Below, in pieces: positions 26,962 to 36,620 of a DNA stretch of 64,000 nucleotides. The stretch lies in the NCBI RefSeq assembly GCF_001975825.1, contig NZ_MTKN01000011.1, forward strand, positions 53,666 to 117,665, read 5' to 3'. The DNA is from [Flexibacter] sp. ATCC 35208 (lineage in GTDB: Bacteria; Bacteroidota; Bacteroidia; Chitinophagales; Chitinophagaceae). Within the stretch, counting starts at the first letter, position 1; every line of letters starts with the position of its first letter. Position numbers and translations under genes: made by a program. The notes below the pieces were generated by a model that ran no database searches, had not been told where the DNA came from, and worked only from the letters and a program-made list of their open reading frames with translations.

Positions 26962-26990
26962 TTTATCGGATCGCGGAGCGATCCGATAAA
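26962..26990. repeat. Perfect 13-bp inverted repeat containing the WYL stop codon
   Basis: TTTATCGGATCGC / GCGATCCGATAAA around loop GGA. The last codons and the TAA of the WYL regulator lie inside it, so the C-terminus SDRSAIR is encoded by a palindrome. Confidence 0.93.
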
Positions 26991-27937
26991 TATTGTTCGG
27001 ATATTTCGATGGCAAGTAAGCGCATATGTTCCTTTAATTCCTCCGGACCTATAATCTCCACTTCTTTTCCCATCGTTAACACCCATTTCCCAAACCAATC
27101 CAGATGAGAAGTCAGGAACACCATCTCTACACACTCTCCTATTGTCTGCTCCTCCATCAACCCATAATAAAACCGCTGATTCCCCAGCTTTCTCGCCATA
27201 CCCGCACTAAACCGCAGCTTCACTACATGAGGATAAGCAGCAGGCTCCGCATATTTTTCCATGTATTCCTTTAAAGAAATGTGCCGATCCCTGTCATAAG
27301 AAACATCTGTAACAGCCAGGTTTCGGATGCGATCCATCCTGAAATTGCGATAAGCATGGCGTAGTCTGCACCAGGCAATGAGGTACCAGTACCCCATCAT
27401 ATATATAATACCAATGGGTTCTATCTCTCTATGTGTCAGTGTTTCGCTGTGCAGGGCAAAGTAATCCAGTTTGAGCATAAGGTGCTTGCCCAGTGCATGT
27501 TGAATATCTGAGAGGAAGCGGTTTGGAAACTCACTATCTTCCGGAGCCCTGCGGGCAACGACCGCAATATTCTGTTCCAACGATTCCAGGAAATCTTTCT
27601 CACTGGTCCGCAGCACAGCCCTGATCTTCTGCATGGCATTGCCAAATTGTTTTTTATTGGAATGATCACTTAACTGGGCCATCAGCTTCTCTCCTGTCAG
27701 CAACGCAGCTGCCTCTTCCCTGTTAAACATCACCGGTGGCAGGTGATATCCTTCTACCAGATAATAACCTGTACCAGCCTCCGCACCCACAGGTACGCCT
27801 GCTTCCTGCAGGGCCCTGACATCGCGATATACAGTCCTGAGGCTGATTTGAAAGCGTTCTGCTATCTCAGCAGCCTTCACTATTTTCTTGCCCTGTAGTT
27901 GAATAAGTATGGCGGAAAGCCGGTCAATCCTGTTCAT
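26963..27937 (-). CDS. HTH/WYL-domain transcriptional regulator (YafY type)
   Basis: DeoR-like winged helix at the N-terminus (about 1-60: RIDRLSAILIQLQGKKIVKAAEIAERF, TVYRDVRALQEAGVPV), then the bridging segment GYYLVEGYHLPPVMF. The WYL domain spans about 145-215 with EPIGIIYMMGYWYLIAWCRLRHAYRNFRMDRI, and a WCX-type C-terminal region follows. WYL domains bind nucleotides or other small ligands and control gene expression. Length of 324 is typical. Likely regulates its own operon with the GyrI-like gene. The extreme C-terminus overlaps a palindrome. Confidence 0.92.
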   Translation of the reverse strand: MNRIDRLSAILIQLQGKKIVKAAEIAERFQISLRTVYRDVRALQEAGVPVGAEAGTGYYLVEGYHLPPVMFNREEAAALLTGEKLMAQLSDHSNKKQFGNAMQKIRAVLRTSEKDFLESLEQNIAVVARRAPEDSEFPNRFLSDIQHALGKHLMLKLDYFALHSETLTHREIEPIGIIYMMGYWYLIAWCRLRHAYRNFRMDRIRNLAVTDVSYDRDRHISLKEYMEKYAEPAAYPHVVKLRFSAGMARKLGNQRFYYGLMEEQTIGECVEMVFLTSHLDWFGKWVLTMGKEVEIIGPEELKEHMRLLAIEISEQYLSDRSAIR

Positions 27938-28139
27938 AGCAGGTAATTTAGAAATAAATTGAAAAAAAAATCGAAACCCGTTAAACTTCGGATATTAATC
28001 ACCGTCTTATATACAGAAAATATTTGAGAGCAAAACTTTAGAGAAACGATTTGAAGTATAGAAAGTGAGAAAAAGTCTAAGCCTCTGAAAAATATTTAAA
28101 ATTTTGATGCTACAGTACAGAATATAGGTTAAATGGTAA

Positions 28140-28170
28140 GTCCCTGGAATTTTTTCCGGGGACCTTTTTT
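28140..28170 (+). terminator. Orphan terminator in the 27938-28529 gap
   Basis: A 10-bp stem GTCCCTGGAA / TTCCGGGGAC (one G-U) with loop TTTT and a T8 tail. No annotated gene points into it from the plus strand, which suggests a short upstream transcript. The only frame nearby is a six-codon ORF (MLQYRI) at about 28105. The 28171-28309 stretch shows nothing else. Confidence 0.6.
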
Positions 28171-28309
28171 TTATAGAGATTGCTGCGGCCTGGACTAATT
28201 TATTCACCTATTTGATCATGTAAGTATCATTCTAATTCTACCGTTATCACCTCCCCATATTATTTAGAATCATTAACTTATGATTAACAGATTTGCAAAA
28301 GATTCATTC

Positions 28310-28394
28310 TAATTTTGTTTCAAGCAAAATTCAAATGAGTTTTTTTAATGGTTAATTTGGGGAGGGCCTGATATTTATCAGGCCCCGTTTTTTT
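28310..28394 (+). ncRNA. Candidate ~70-nt small RNA
   Basis: TAATTTTG (28310-28317) fits the -7 consensus, with a TTTG 14 nt upstream, which is closer than usual. About 45 nt later a perfect 9-bp stem GGGCCTGAT / ATCAGGCCC (28364-28385, loop ATTT) is followed by GTTTTTTTT. Only a six-codon frame (MSFFNG) lies inside. It may be an independent small RNA upstream of the ECF sigma gene. Confidence 0.4.
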
Positions 28395-28529
28395 TGGTAT
28401 AACTCATCCCGGGATAAGCAATGATTCGTAAATGATTTTTATAGTTCGTAGTTTAGTCCCCGCAGCCAGTGAGAATGGACTGGTGAACCATACTATTACT
28501 TCAGGTGATACTTTTTTAAATCAGGTAAA

Positions 28530-29078
28530 TTGGGGTCTGGAAATAGCTATCAGTCATTCATAGCGGAAGAGGTACTGTGGAATGCCTTTAGACAGGACGA
28601 CGAACAGGCCTTTAGTGAGATGTACAGGCGTTTTTCTGCTGTATTGTATAACTACGGCTACCACCTTGCGGGAGATGCTGCACAGGTGCAGGATGCCATG
28701 CAGGATCTTTTTGCCGATCTCTGGCGTACAAGGCATAATCTCTCAGCGACTACTTCTGTCAAATACTATCTTTTCAGGTCTTTGCGGAGGCGTTTGCACC
28801 GGTTATCGGATGCAAAGGCAGCCCTGGCCCTTGATTGGTCATTGCAGGAGGAGTCTTCGGCAGAGGATTTGCGCATTATGAGCGAAGAGGATCTGTTGCA
28901 ACAGCTTCGTTTGCAAAAAGCCATGCGACAATTGCCAGTCAGGCAACAGGAGGCTATCCGCCTCCGGTTTTATGATAATTTTAGCTGGGAAGAGATTTCC
29001 GGGATTATGGGCGTCAATGAGCAATCTGTTCGTAATCTGGTACAGCGTGCGGTAGTCAAATTGAGAGAGCTGCTGTAG
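28530..29078 (+). CDS. ECF-family RNA polymerase sigma factor (FecI-like)
   Basis: Extracytoplasmic-function sigma factor, partner of the FecR anti-sigma encoded 75 bp downstream. Region 2 is at about 14-80 (FRQDDEQAFSEMYRRFSAVLYNYGYHL, DAMQDLFADLWRTRHNL). Region 4 is at about 125-180 (LPVRQQEAIRLRFYDNFSWEEISGIMGVNEQSVRNLVQRAVVKLRELL). The frame opens after a stop at 28506 and has no early ATG; TTG 28530 is the best start, giving 182 residues. Likely drives the SusC/SusD operon that follows. Confidence 0.92.
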   Translation: MGSGNSYQSFIAEEVLWNAFRQDDEQAFSEMYRRFSAVLYNYGYHLAGDAAQVQDAMQDLFADLWRTRHNLSATTSVKYYLFRSLRRRLHRLSDAKAALALDWSLQEESSAEDLRIMSEEDLLQQLRLQKAMRQLPVRQQEAIRLRFYDNFSWEEISGIMGVNEQSVRNLVQRAVVKLRELL

Positions 29079-29153
29079 CCCCCAAAAAGTTTTTTTAAAA
29101 AAACTTTAACATAAGTGAGTTAAAAACCCCCTTCCCCGTCTTTATATCTATAC

Positions 29154-30218
29154 ATGGATTACTCAAACTTCGATACCGCCGATTTTGTAACCGACGACAG
29201 TTTCGTCGCCTGGGTGAAATATGGCGAAAACGCAGCCCATTGGGAATCCATCGCCCGAAATTTTCCTGATCAGCGAGCCGCTATATTGCAGGCCCGTGCC
29301 ATTATTCTGGCAGCGTCACAGCTTCCTGCATTTGGTTTGAAGGAAAATGTCGATGCCGCTATCTGGCAAAATATCCGCGAAAGCATGGATACGCCACAAC
29401 AACCAGTGCGGAGACTCCGCCCCTTGTATATGGCTGCCGCTGCTGTGCTCATCGCCCTGGTAGCTACCACCGTTATGTGGTATACCCTGCACAAGCCGGA
29501 TCACAGTACTTACCATGAACTGGTGGCAAAAGCTGAAACAGCTAAAAACACTTTTGTTGAGCGTATCAACAAAGGCAGGAAACCCGAAACTGTCAGCCTT
29601 CCCGATGGTAGTTCTGTGGTGTTGCAACCCCGCGCCCGGATCAGTTATTCCACCTGTCTCACTGGCAAATGCCACCGTCAGGTATACCTCTCCGGTGCCG
29701 CGTTCTTTGAAGTAAAAAGAAACATTGAACCTTTTGTAGTATATGCCAACGAAATGGTAATCAACGTCCTTGGTACCTCATTTATGGTCAGAGCCTATGA
29801 TGAAGATACCCTGGTAAGTGTAGCAGTAAAAACCGGAAAAATTGCTATTTCAATACAACCAAAAGCGAACGATGCCCGGGCAAATTTATCTGCCAATCAG
29901 CAGGCGATACTGAAACGCTCCACTCATGCGTTAGATGTATTGCCAATGTCTGTAGCAGTATCTGCCCAGCCAACTATAACTGAGCTGTACTCGTTTGTAT
30001 TCGCAGATGCCCCTGCAGATAGTGTGCTGACCCTGTTGGAAAAAGCCTATGGTGTTCATATCAACTATGATAAAAACCTGATGGCTGGCTGTAGACTCAC
30101 TGCCTCCCTGGATGACGAACCACTAAAGGAAAAATTAAAGCTTATTTGTCAGGCTCTGGAAGCAAACTGTACGATCGAAGGAAATGAGATTACAATTACA
30201 ACCAAAGGATGTCATTAA
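29154..30218 (+). CDS. FecR-type anti-sigma factor
   Basis: Single-pass membrane regulator that holds the ECF sigma factor until the outer-membrane receptor signals. Cytoplasmic N-terminus (about 1-88), membrane helix (about 90-108: LYMAAAAVLIALVATTVMWYTL), FecR domain (about 140-235: SLPDGSSVVLQPRARISYS, VYLSGAAFFEVKRN, FVVYANEMVINVLGTSFMVRAY), and a C-terminal DUF4974-like domain (about 280-350) that contacts the transducer's STN domain. Length of 354 is standard. Order sigma-FecR-SusC matches regulated glycan loci in Bacteroidota. Confidence 0.94.
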   Translation: MDYSNFDTADFVTDDSFVAWVKYGENAAHWESIARNFPDQRAAILQARAIILAASQLPAFGLKENVDAAIWQNIRESMDTPQQPVRRLRPLYMAAAAVLIALVATTVMWYTLHKPDHSTYHELVAKAETAKNTFVERINKGRKPETVSLPDGSSVVLQPRARISYSTCLTGKCHRQVYLSGAAFFEVKRNIEPFVVYANEMVINVLGTSFMVRAYDEDTLVSVAVKTGKIAISIQPKANDARANLSANQQAILKRSTHALDVLPMSVAVSAQPTITELYSFVFADAPADSVLTLLEKAYGVHINYDKNLMAGCRLTASLDDEPLKEKLKLICQALEANCTIEGNEITITTKGCH

Positions 30219-30472
30219 TAGTGTTCACGTACGCGTAGCTAATAAGGAATGTAGAGAGTTCCCCCGTTGACACACTATTCCACGAAATACGTTATTGAGA
30301 ACAAACAAAAATTTACACTGATACTTATGCTTTACATCACGTAATGAAAAAGCCAGCGGTATGGCCGTACCACTGGCTGAAAGAATACTCTTGCGGCACC
30401 GCCTTATACCCGCTCCACTGGGATAAGACACCCTTTCTATTTCCCATTACAAACAGGAACACAATTCAAGTT

Positions 30473-33400
30473 ATGAAAAAAAGACTACGAATCCATGATT
30501 TAATCTTTATGGTCATGCGTACATGCTTTTACCAGCTGCTAATTGCCACGTTATGCACCGGTCTCACATTTGCAAAGTCTACTGAGGCCCAGGAAATTCT
30601 CACCAAACCTGTATCTATCGACGCCCGTCAGCAATCTGTTGATCAGGTGCTGTCTAAAATAGAAAAACTGGCTGATGTGAAATTCCTCTATTCTTCCACG
30701 CTGATAAGCGCTTCCCGCAAAGTCAGTCTGGAAGCAAAACAGGAGCCACTGGGTAAAGTACTCGACAAGTTACTCGCTCCGTTACAACTCTCCTATCAGG
30801 TCGATGGCCGGCAAATTGTGCTCAATCGATTACGCAAGGCAGAGGAGATCACTTATTCCGCTGATGCTGCTGTACGCATCCAGGGTAAAGTGGTAGACGA
30901 AAAAGGAACACCACTCCCCGGCGTAAACGTAAAACTCAAAAATAGTACAGCCGGTGCTGTTACTGATGCCGGTGGTAATTTCGCTTTCAATGCACCGGAT
31001 CTATCCGGTACCCTCATCTTCTCTTATGTAGGGTATACTTCCAAAGAAGTTGAGATCAATGGGCTGAGCGTTATCAACGTAACACTGGAACCTTCTGCTA
31101 CTTCACTAAGTGATGTGGTGATCGTAGGTTATGGTACACAAAAGAAAGAATCACTCACCGGTGCGATCGCCGCTATATCTGCTAAAGATATGGGCGATGT
31201 ACACGCTGGTTCTACAGTAAGTACCGTACTGGCAGGTAAACTGCCGGGTGTAACCTTCCGCATGTCCGATTCACGTCCGGGTGCGAGTGCATCTATTCAA
31301 ATCCGTAACATGGGCGATCCATTGTATGTAATTGACGGTATCCAACAGGATGCAGGTCAGTTCAACAACATCGCACCGAACGATATTGAAACTATCACCG
31401 TTCTGAAAGACGCTTCTGCTGCTATCTATGGTATGCGTGCTGCGAATGGTGTAGTGGTGGTTACTACCAAGAGAGGTAAACTGAACAGCCGCAACACCAT
31501 CAATCTGGCTGCATATACTGGCTGGCAGAACTGGACCCGCTTCCCTAAAGGCGTAAATGCCTATGAGTGGATGGCTGGTAAAGCTGATGCTGAAATGAAC
31601 CAGTATGGTTCTACTACCATCACCAAAGAAGAACTGGAAAAATGGAAAGCAGGTACTGAACAAGGCTACAAGAGCTTTGACTGGTACAAGTTTATTGTGA
31701 AAGACAATGCTCCGCTTACAAACCTGAACCTGAACTTCAGTGGTGGTTCTGACAGGATCAACTACTATGTATCTGCCACTCACCTGAAACAATATTCTGT
31801 ACTGGGCAGAGAATTCACATTCGAACGTACCAACATTCAGAGTAATATCGAGGCCAAAGTTTCTGACAACTTCAAAATCGGTGCTCAGATCAATGGTCGT
31901 GTTGAAACCCGCGACCAACCAGGTGTACCAGGTACAGATGACTACTGGGAAGCTCGTTTCGCTATTCTGCGTAACACGCCTATCGAACGGCCTTATGCAA
32001 ACGATAACCCAAATTACCCAAACAACATCGGTCACAATACCGAAAACTGGGCATTACAGAATAAGAAGTTGTCCGGCTACTGGCACGAAGACTGGCGCGT
32101 ATTACAGACTAACCTGACTGCGGAATACAAATTTCCCATCGATGGTCTGAGCGTAAGAGGTCTGTTCTCTTATTACTATGCAAACAGAATTATGAATGGT
32201 CACGAGTATACTTACAATGTATATACTTATGATCCGAATACTGATACTTACAATGTATCTGGCGGTAGTTCTAACCCATGGAGAGAAAGAGATAACCACA
32301 CCAACCTGTCTCCTACCATTCAGTTGCAACTGAACTATGCACATTCATTTGGCAAGCATAATGTAGGGGGTACCGTAGTAGCAGAAAGAATCAAGAGAAG
32401 GGAAATCGACAACTGGCTGCATGCCGTGCCGACTACCAACGATCTGCCACTGATTTACTTCAGTACAATGGATACGTATAATGATAGTGACTTTACTACT
32501 GCCCGTCTGGGTTATATTGGCCGGTTCACTTATAACTACGACAGCCGTTATTACCTGGAAGTATCTGCAAGAAGAGATGCCTCCTGGAAGTTCGCACCTA
32601 ACAAACGTTGGGGTACTTTCCCTGCTATGCAGGCTGGCTGGCGTATCAGCGAAGAGCAATTCTTCCAGCACCTCGTAGGTGGCAAGAAAACCCTGAGCGA
32701 ACTGAAACTGAGAGGTTCTTATGGTAAACTGGGTGATGATGATATTCCTTTGTCTGCATATGACTATCTCTCCGGTTATAACTATAACTCTTCTACTGTC
32801 ATCCTGGATGGTAAATCAGTGATCGGTTCCTCTTACAAAGGTGTTCCTATCGATAATATCTCCTGGTATGTAAGCAGAACATTGGACATCGGTGCTGACT
32901 ATGGTTTATGGGACAACCGGATCAGCGGTGCGGTTGATTATTTCAAGAGAAAAAGAACGGGTCTGCTGGGTACCAAATATGATATCCTCATACCAAGTGA
33001 ACTGGGTTATACACTGCCTTTAGAAAATGTGAAGAGCGATCTGGTATCCGGTGCGGAGTTTTCTATTAATTACCATGGCGAGATAAAGAAAGTACGTTTC
33101 ACTGTAGGTGCTAACTTCTCTTATGCACGTTCAAAGAACCTGGATAGCTACAAACCAGTATTCCTGAACTCCATTGATCACTATCGTAACTCTGCTGAAA
33201 ACAGGTACGCCAATACATTCTGGGGATATAACGTAATCGGACAATTCCAGTCACAGGACGAGATCAACAACTATAAAGTAAACGTTGACGGGGCGGGTAA
33301 CAAAACATTATTACCAGGTGACCTGATTTACAAAGACTGGAATGGCGATGGGGTGATTAACGATCTGGATGTACGTCCTATTGGATGGGGTACAGGTAAA

Positions 33401-33913
33401 AACCCAATCATGAATGGTGGTTTCAACTTCACGGTAGCATATAGCAACTTTGATTTCAGAGCCGACTTCTCAGCAGGTACCGGTTACTCCTTCAACCGTA
33501 ATTATGAAATGCGTATTCCTTACACCAACCAGGGTAACCTGCTGGCTGAGTTCTATAACGATCGCTGGCACAGGGAAGATGCTTATGATGTAAACAGCAA
33601 ATGGATCCCTGGTAAATATCCTGCTCTGCGTTTCAACAATGGAGGTCATAGCAACTACAATAAGAACTCTGACTTCTGGCTGACTAACGTTCATTACATC
33701 AGGGCACGCACACTGGAACTGGGTTACACCATTCCTAAGAACATCCTTGCCAAGGCCAGGATTGAACGTTTCCGTGCTTACATCAACGCTTACAACCTGT
33801 TCTCTATCGACAATCTGCGTAAGACAGGTATAGACGCTGAAGTCTCTGATGATAACGGTCTGACCTATCCACAAAGCAAGTATGTGAATATTGGTTTTGA
33901 CCTTTCTTTTTGA
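30473..33913 (+). CDS. SusC-type TonB-dependent transducer with STN signalling domain
   Basis: Outer-membrane importer that also signals to the FecR/ECF pair. Start set at ATG 30473 (MKKRLRIHDLIFMVMRTC), giving 1146 residues; the frame extends upstream through an intergenic hairpin (CCAG.GGTA / TACC.CTGG, 30353-30376) that is unlikely to be coding. Domains: signal peptide (about 1-34), STN (about 37-108, VSIDARQQSVDQVLSKIEKL), carboxypeptidase-regulatory domain (about 125-205), plug (about 215-340, IRNMGDPLYVIDGIQQDA, IYGMRAANGVVVVTTKRGK), and barrel ending NIGFDLSF. The STN domain distinguishes it from the first SusC in the window. Confidence 0.95.
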   Translation: MKKRLRIHDLIFMVMRTCFYQLLIATLCTGLTFAKSTEAQEILTKPVSIDARQQSVDQVLSKIEKLADVKFLYSSTLISASRKVSLEAKQEPLGKVLDKLLAPLQLSYQVDGRQIVLNRLRKAEEITYSADAAVRIQGKVVDEKGTPLPGVNVKLKNSTAGAVTDAGGNFAFNAPDLSGTLIFSYVGYTSKEVEINGLSVINVTLEPSATSLSDVVIVGYGTQKKESLTGAIAAISAKDMGDVHAGSTVSTVLAGKLPGVTFRMSDSRPGASASIQIRNMGDPLYVIDGIQQDAGQFNNIAPNDIETITVLKDASAAIYGMRAANGVVVVTTKRGKLNSRNTINLAAYTGWQNWTRFPKGVNAYEWMAGKADAEMNQYGSTTITKEELEKWKAGTEQGYKSFDWYKFIVKDNAPLTNLNLNFSGGSDRINYYVSATHLKQYSVLGREFTFERTNIQSNIEAKVSDNFKIGAQINGRVETRDQPGVPGTDDYWEARFAILRNTPIERPYANDNPNYPNNIGHNTENWALQNKKLSGYWHEDWRVLQTNLTAEYKFPIDGLSVRGLFSYYYANRIMNGHEYTYNVYTYDPNTDTYNVSGGSSNPWRERDNHTNLSPTIQLQLNYAHSFGKHNVGGTVVAERIKRREIDNWLHAVPTTNDLPLIYFSTMDTYNDSDFTTARLGYIGRFTYNYDSRYYLEVSARRDASWKFAPNKRWGTFPAMQAGWRISEEQFFQHLVGGKKTLSELKLRGSYGKLGDDDIPLSAYDYLSGYNYNSSTVILDGKSVIGSSYKGVPIDNISWYVSRTLDIGADYGLWDNRISGAVDYFKRKRTGLLGTKYDILIPSELGYTLPLENVKSDLVSGAEFSINYHGEIKKVRFTVGANFSYARSKNLDSYKPVFLNSIDHYRNSAENRYANTFWGYNVIGQFQSQDEINNYKVNVDGAGNKTLLPGDLIYKDWNGDGVINDLDVRPIGWGTGKNPIMNGGFNFTVAYSNFDFRADFSAGTGYSFNRNYEMRIPYTNQGNLLAEFYNDRWHREDAYDVNSKWIPGKYPALRFNNGGHSNYNKNSDFWLTNVHYIRARTLELGYTIPKNILAKARIERFRAYINAYNLFSIDNLRKTGIDAEVSDDNGLTYPQSKYVNIGFDLSF

Positions 33914-33933
33914 TCCTTTAATACAGCAATTAG

Positions 33934-35826
33934 ATGAGAAAATATCTGTTAATCATATCAGCAGCCCTTGTGTTTGTGTTTGGTTGTAAAAAGGATGCTG
34001 ACTTCCTGCAAACTGACCCTTCCAATATTCTGACAGACGAAACCGTGTGGAAAAGTGAAAGTCTGGTATTGTCAGTATTGGCTGATCTCTATAACCGTTA
34101 TGTAGATCAACAAACTATAACCAACTGGGCTGAGTATACGAATTTTGACGAAGCATTCCCTTCTCAGGCCAGTGAATACTGGCGTGTACAGCAGATCGAC
34201 TATCCTTATGACTGGTGGAATCTGTGGGATTATGGCCAGATGCGTGACCTGAATCTCTTTATTCAGAAGTGTACTGCAGCTACTGCCTTAAGTGAAGATG
34301 CACGTACCCGTTTTTTAGGTGAAGCCCGTTTCCTGCGTGCTGCACTGTATTTTGAAGAAGTAAAACGTATGGGTGGTGTTCCTTTGATCACCGAGCCTAT
34401 GACTTACGACTTTAGTGGTGATCCTACCTATCTGCAACATGCAAGAGCAAAAGAATCTGAAATATATGATTTCGTGATTGCAGAAATGGATACCATCAAA
34501 ACGATGTTACCTGATGATCCTGCCACACAATCAAGAGCTACCAAAGGTGTAGCATTGGCAATGCAGGCCAGAGCAGCTTTGTATGCCGCTTCTATTGCAA
34601 AATATGGCGCAGGTACACCATCTGTAGCCACTGCCGGGGCCGAAGTAGGTATACCTGCTGATAAGGCAGCGGGCTACTATCAGAAAGCACTGGCGGCCGC
34701 ACAGGAGATTATTAATGGTGGTAAGTATTCCCTTTATCAGAAGAAAGCGGAAGATCTGCAGGACAACTTCGCAGCCACTTTTTATGATAAGTCAAACAAC
34801 CCGGAAGTCATCTTCGCACAGGATTTCAAATTGAAAAGCGGAAAGGTACAGGGATGGACTATCGCTAACCAGCCATGGTCTTCAGCTGAAGAGCAACAGG
34901 GTGGTCGTGTTAATCCTTCCCTTAACCTCGCTGAGCAGTTTGAAAAACTGGATAACACATATGCACCGTTTGCGACTAACTCAGGCAGCGACTATATCTA
35001 CTACGAGAATCCGGGTGACATTTTCGCTGGCAGAGATGCAAGATTAGGGGGTACTATTATGCTGCCTGGTTCTAAATTCAAAGGCAAGGACCTGGATATC
35101 TGGGCTGGTATCATGTATTGGAATAATGGTGCTTACAGCATCATCAGCGGTGATACTTATGGTGAAATCGGTAACATTCCCGGTGGCCCTACAGGCGTGC
35201 AGATAGTAGGTACCGATGGTCCTATCGATGGTAAAGAATATTCTGCACAGACAGGTTTCCTGGTACGTAAGTTCATGGATCCTGCAGTAGGTTCCGGACA
35301 GCTGGGTACACAAAGTGAGGTTTGGTGGGTACGCTACCGTTATGCAGAAGTGTTGCTGAATGCAGCAGAAGCGGCTTTCGAACTGAATCAGCCTGCTGTA
35401 GCAGCTGGTTATATGAACACTGTGCGTGCAAGAGCAGGACTGACGACACCACTGACTGCTGCTGACATCACCTTTGACAGGATCGTACATGAAAGGAAAG
35501 TAGAACTGGCATTTGAAGGTCACGAAATGTTTGATAACAAACGCTGGCGCCTGGCCCATAAAGTCTGGAATGGTGAAAGCATCAGTGCAAGCGAAGTGGT
35601 ATCCAACATTGGTAAAGCTGATAAAATAAATACCCAGATTTATGGTCTCTGGCCTTACAAGATTTATAATCCAGGTAGTGCAAATGATGGTAAATATGTG
35701 TTCAAAGTGGTGAAATCTGCTAACGTAACTGCCGCACACCGCTTCAACCTGGGTAATTATTACTCTTCTATCTCAGCAGACATTCTGAGTAATAATCCTA
35801 AGCTGGTAAAGAATCCTAATCAGTAA
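33934..35826 (+). CDS. SusD/RagB-family glycan-binding lipoprotein
   Basis: Surface lipoprotein that delivers substrate to the SusC encoded 20 bp upstream. Lipobox ALVFVFGCKK places the lipidated Cys at about residue 18. The N-terminal SusD-like_3 region (TDPSNILTDETVWKSESLVLSVLADLYNRYVDQ) with TPR helices (FLGEARFLRAALYFEEVKRMGGVPLI) is followed by the C-terminal RagB/SusD domain (RYAEVLLNAAEAAFELNQ, IVHERKVELAFEGHEMFDNKRW). Length of 630 is normal for this subgroup. Substrate is probably the glycan cut by the GH43 enzyme downstream. Confidence 0.95.
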   Translation: MRKYLLIISAALVFVFGCKKDADFLQTDPSNILTDETVWKSESLVLSVLADLYNRYVDQQTITNWAEYTNFDEAFPSQASEYWRVQQIDYPYDWWNLWDYGQMRDLNLFIQKCTAATALSEDARTRFLGEARFLRAALYFEEVKRMGGVPLITEPMTYDFSGDPTYLQHARAKESEIYDFVIAEMDTIKTMLPDDPATQSRATKGVALAMQARAALYAASIAKYGAGTPSVATAGAEVGIPADKAAGYYQKALAAAQEIINGGKYSLYQKKAEDLQDNFAATFYDKSNNPEVIFAQDFKLKSGKVQGWTIANQPWSSAEEQQGGRVNPSLNLAEQFEKLDNTYAPFATNSGSDYIYYENPGDIFAGRDARLGGTIMLPGSKFKGKDLDIWAGIMYWNNGAYSIISGDTYGEIGNIPGGPTGVQIVGTDGPIDGKEYSAQTGFLVRKFMDPAVGSGQLGTQSEVWWVRYRYAEVLLNAAEAAFELNQPAVAAGYMNTVRARAGLTTPLTAADITFDRIVHERKVELAFEGHEMFDNKRWRLAHKVWNGESISASEVVSNIGKADKINTQIYGLWPYKIYNPGSANDGKYVFKVVKSANVTAAHRFNLGNYYSSISADILSNNPKLVKNPNQ

Positions 35827-35827
35827 A

Positions 35828-36553
35828 ATGAAAATTATGTTTCGTAGAAAATATATCACCGGTCTATTGATTGCCATGACTGCATTTGCATGCAAGAAGG
35901 ATAATTATGATGAACCAAAGACTACCTTCAAGGGTAGTATCACTTACCAGGGAGAAGCCATTAATGTTGCTTCGCTGGCTGTATATTTTGAACTATGGGA
36001 ACCAGGTTGGGGTAAGAGCGGCGCGATTGCGGTGCAGATTCAGGAAGATGGTTCTTTCTCTTCCCTCTTGTTTAACGGTAATTATAAACTGATTATCCCT
36101 GCTGGTCAGGGGCCATTCAGATCAGTGACGAATAACGCTACTAATAGCGACACTATTCCGCTGAACCTGACTGGCAGCACGACCATGAATATTGAGGTAA
36201 TGCCTTATTACATGATCCGTAACCAGCAGATTGCAAAAAGTGGTACGACAGCAGCAGCTACTTTTAAACTGGAACAGATTATCACGGATGCGAATGCCAG
36301 AAGCATTGAAAACGTGTATCTTTATCTGAACCAGACGACCATCGTAGATCAAAGCAATTATAAAGTGCGGACTGCGCTGGCTGGTAGCAGTATTACTGAT
36401 CTGAATAACGTAGCCATGTCTGTAGACATACCAGCTTCTATGTCATCAGTAGGTACCACGGGCGCTCAGAATTATGCATATGCAAGGATTGGGGTGAAGA
36501 TTGCCGGTGTGGAAGATCTGCTTTATTCTACTATAGTTAAAATTGACCTTTAA
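35828..36553 (+). CDS. DUF3823-like surface lipoprotein of the SusC/D locus
   Basis: A 241-residue lipoprotein (signal peptide and lipobox LLIAMTAFACKKD, Cys at about 22), one base after the SusD stop. Its beta-sandwich pattern (FKGSITYQGEAINVASLAVYFELWEPGWG, GSFSSLLFNGNYKLIIPAGQGPF, INLTGSTTMNIEVMPYYMIRN-type) matches DUF3823 proteins found with SusD in utilisation loci, where they probably serve as accessory glycan-binding proteins. Start could also be ATG 35837. A strong terminator follows, so it ends the SusC-SusD transcript. Confidence 0.85.
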   Translation: MKIMFRRKYITGLLIAMTAFACKKDNYDEPKTTFKGSITYQGEAINVASLAVYFELWEPGWGKSGAIAVQIQEDGSFSSLLFNGNYKLIIPAGQGPFRSVTNNATNSDTIPLNLTGSTTMNIEVMPYYMIRNQQIAKSGTTAAATFKLEQIITDANARSIENVYLYLNQTTIVDQSNYKVRTALAGSSITDLNNVAMSVDIPASMSSVGTTGAQNYAYARIGVKIAGVEDLLYSTIVKIDL

Positions 36554-36570
36554 TATTTGTCATCAATGGA

Positions 36571-36609
36571 CCGCTGAGTGCAATGAAAATTTGCATTCAG
36601 CGGTTTTTT
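36571..36609 (+). terminator. Terminator after the SusC-SusD-DUF3823 operon
   Basis: A 13-bp stem CCGCTGAGTGCAA / TTGCATTCAGCGG (one G-U), 7-nt loop, then TTTTTTA. It separates the GH43 gene from the transport operon. Confidence 0.9.
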
Positions 36610-36620
36610 AATTTTTGTAT

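Noticed and set aside
26850..27134. N-terminal extension of the GyrI-like protein
   Set aside because: It would run through two perfect palindromes and the end of the WYL gene in another frame; the family-like sequence begins at ATG 26849.
31271..32035. Antisense 254-codon frame inside the second SusC gene
   Set aside because: Shadow of a strongly supported TonB-dependent receptor.
35044..35739. Antisense 231-codon frame inside the second SusD gene
   Set aside because: Shadow of SusD with no signal peptide or domain.
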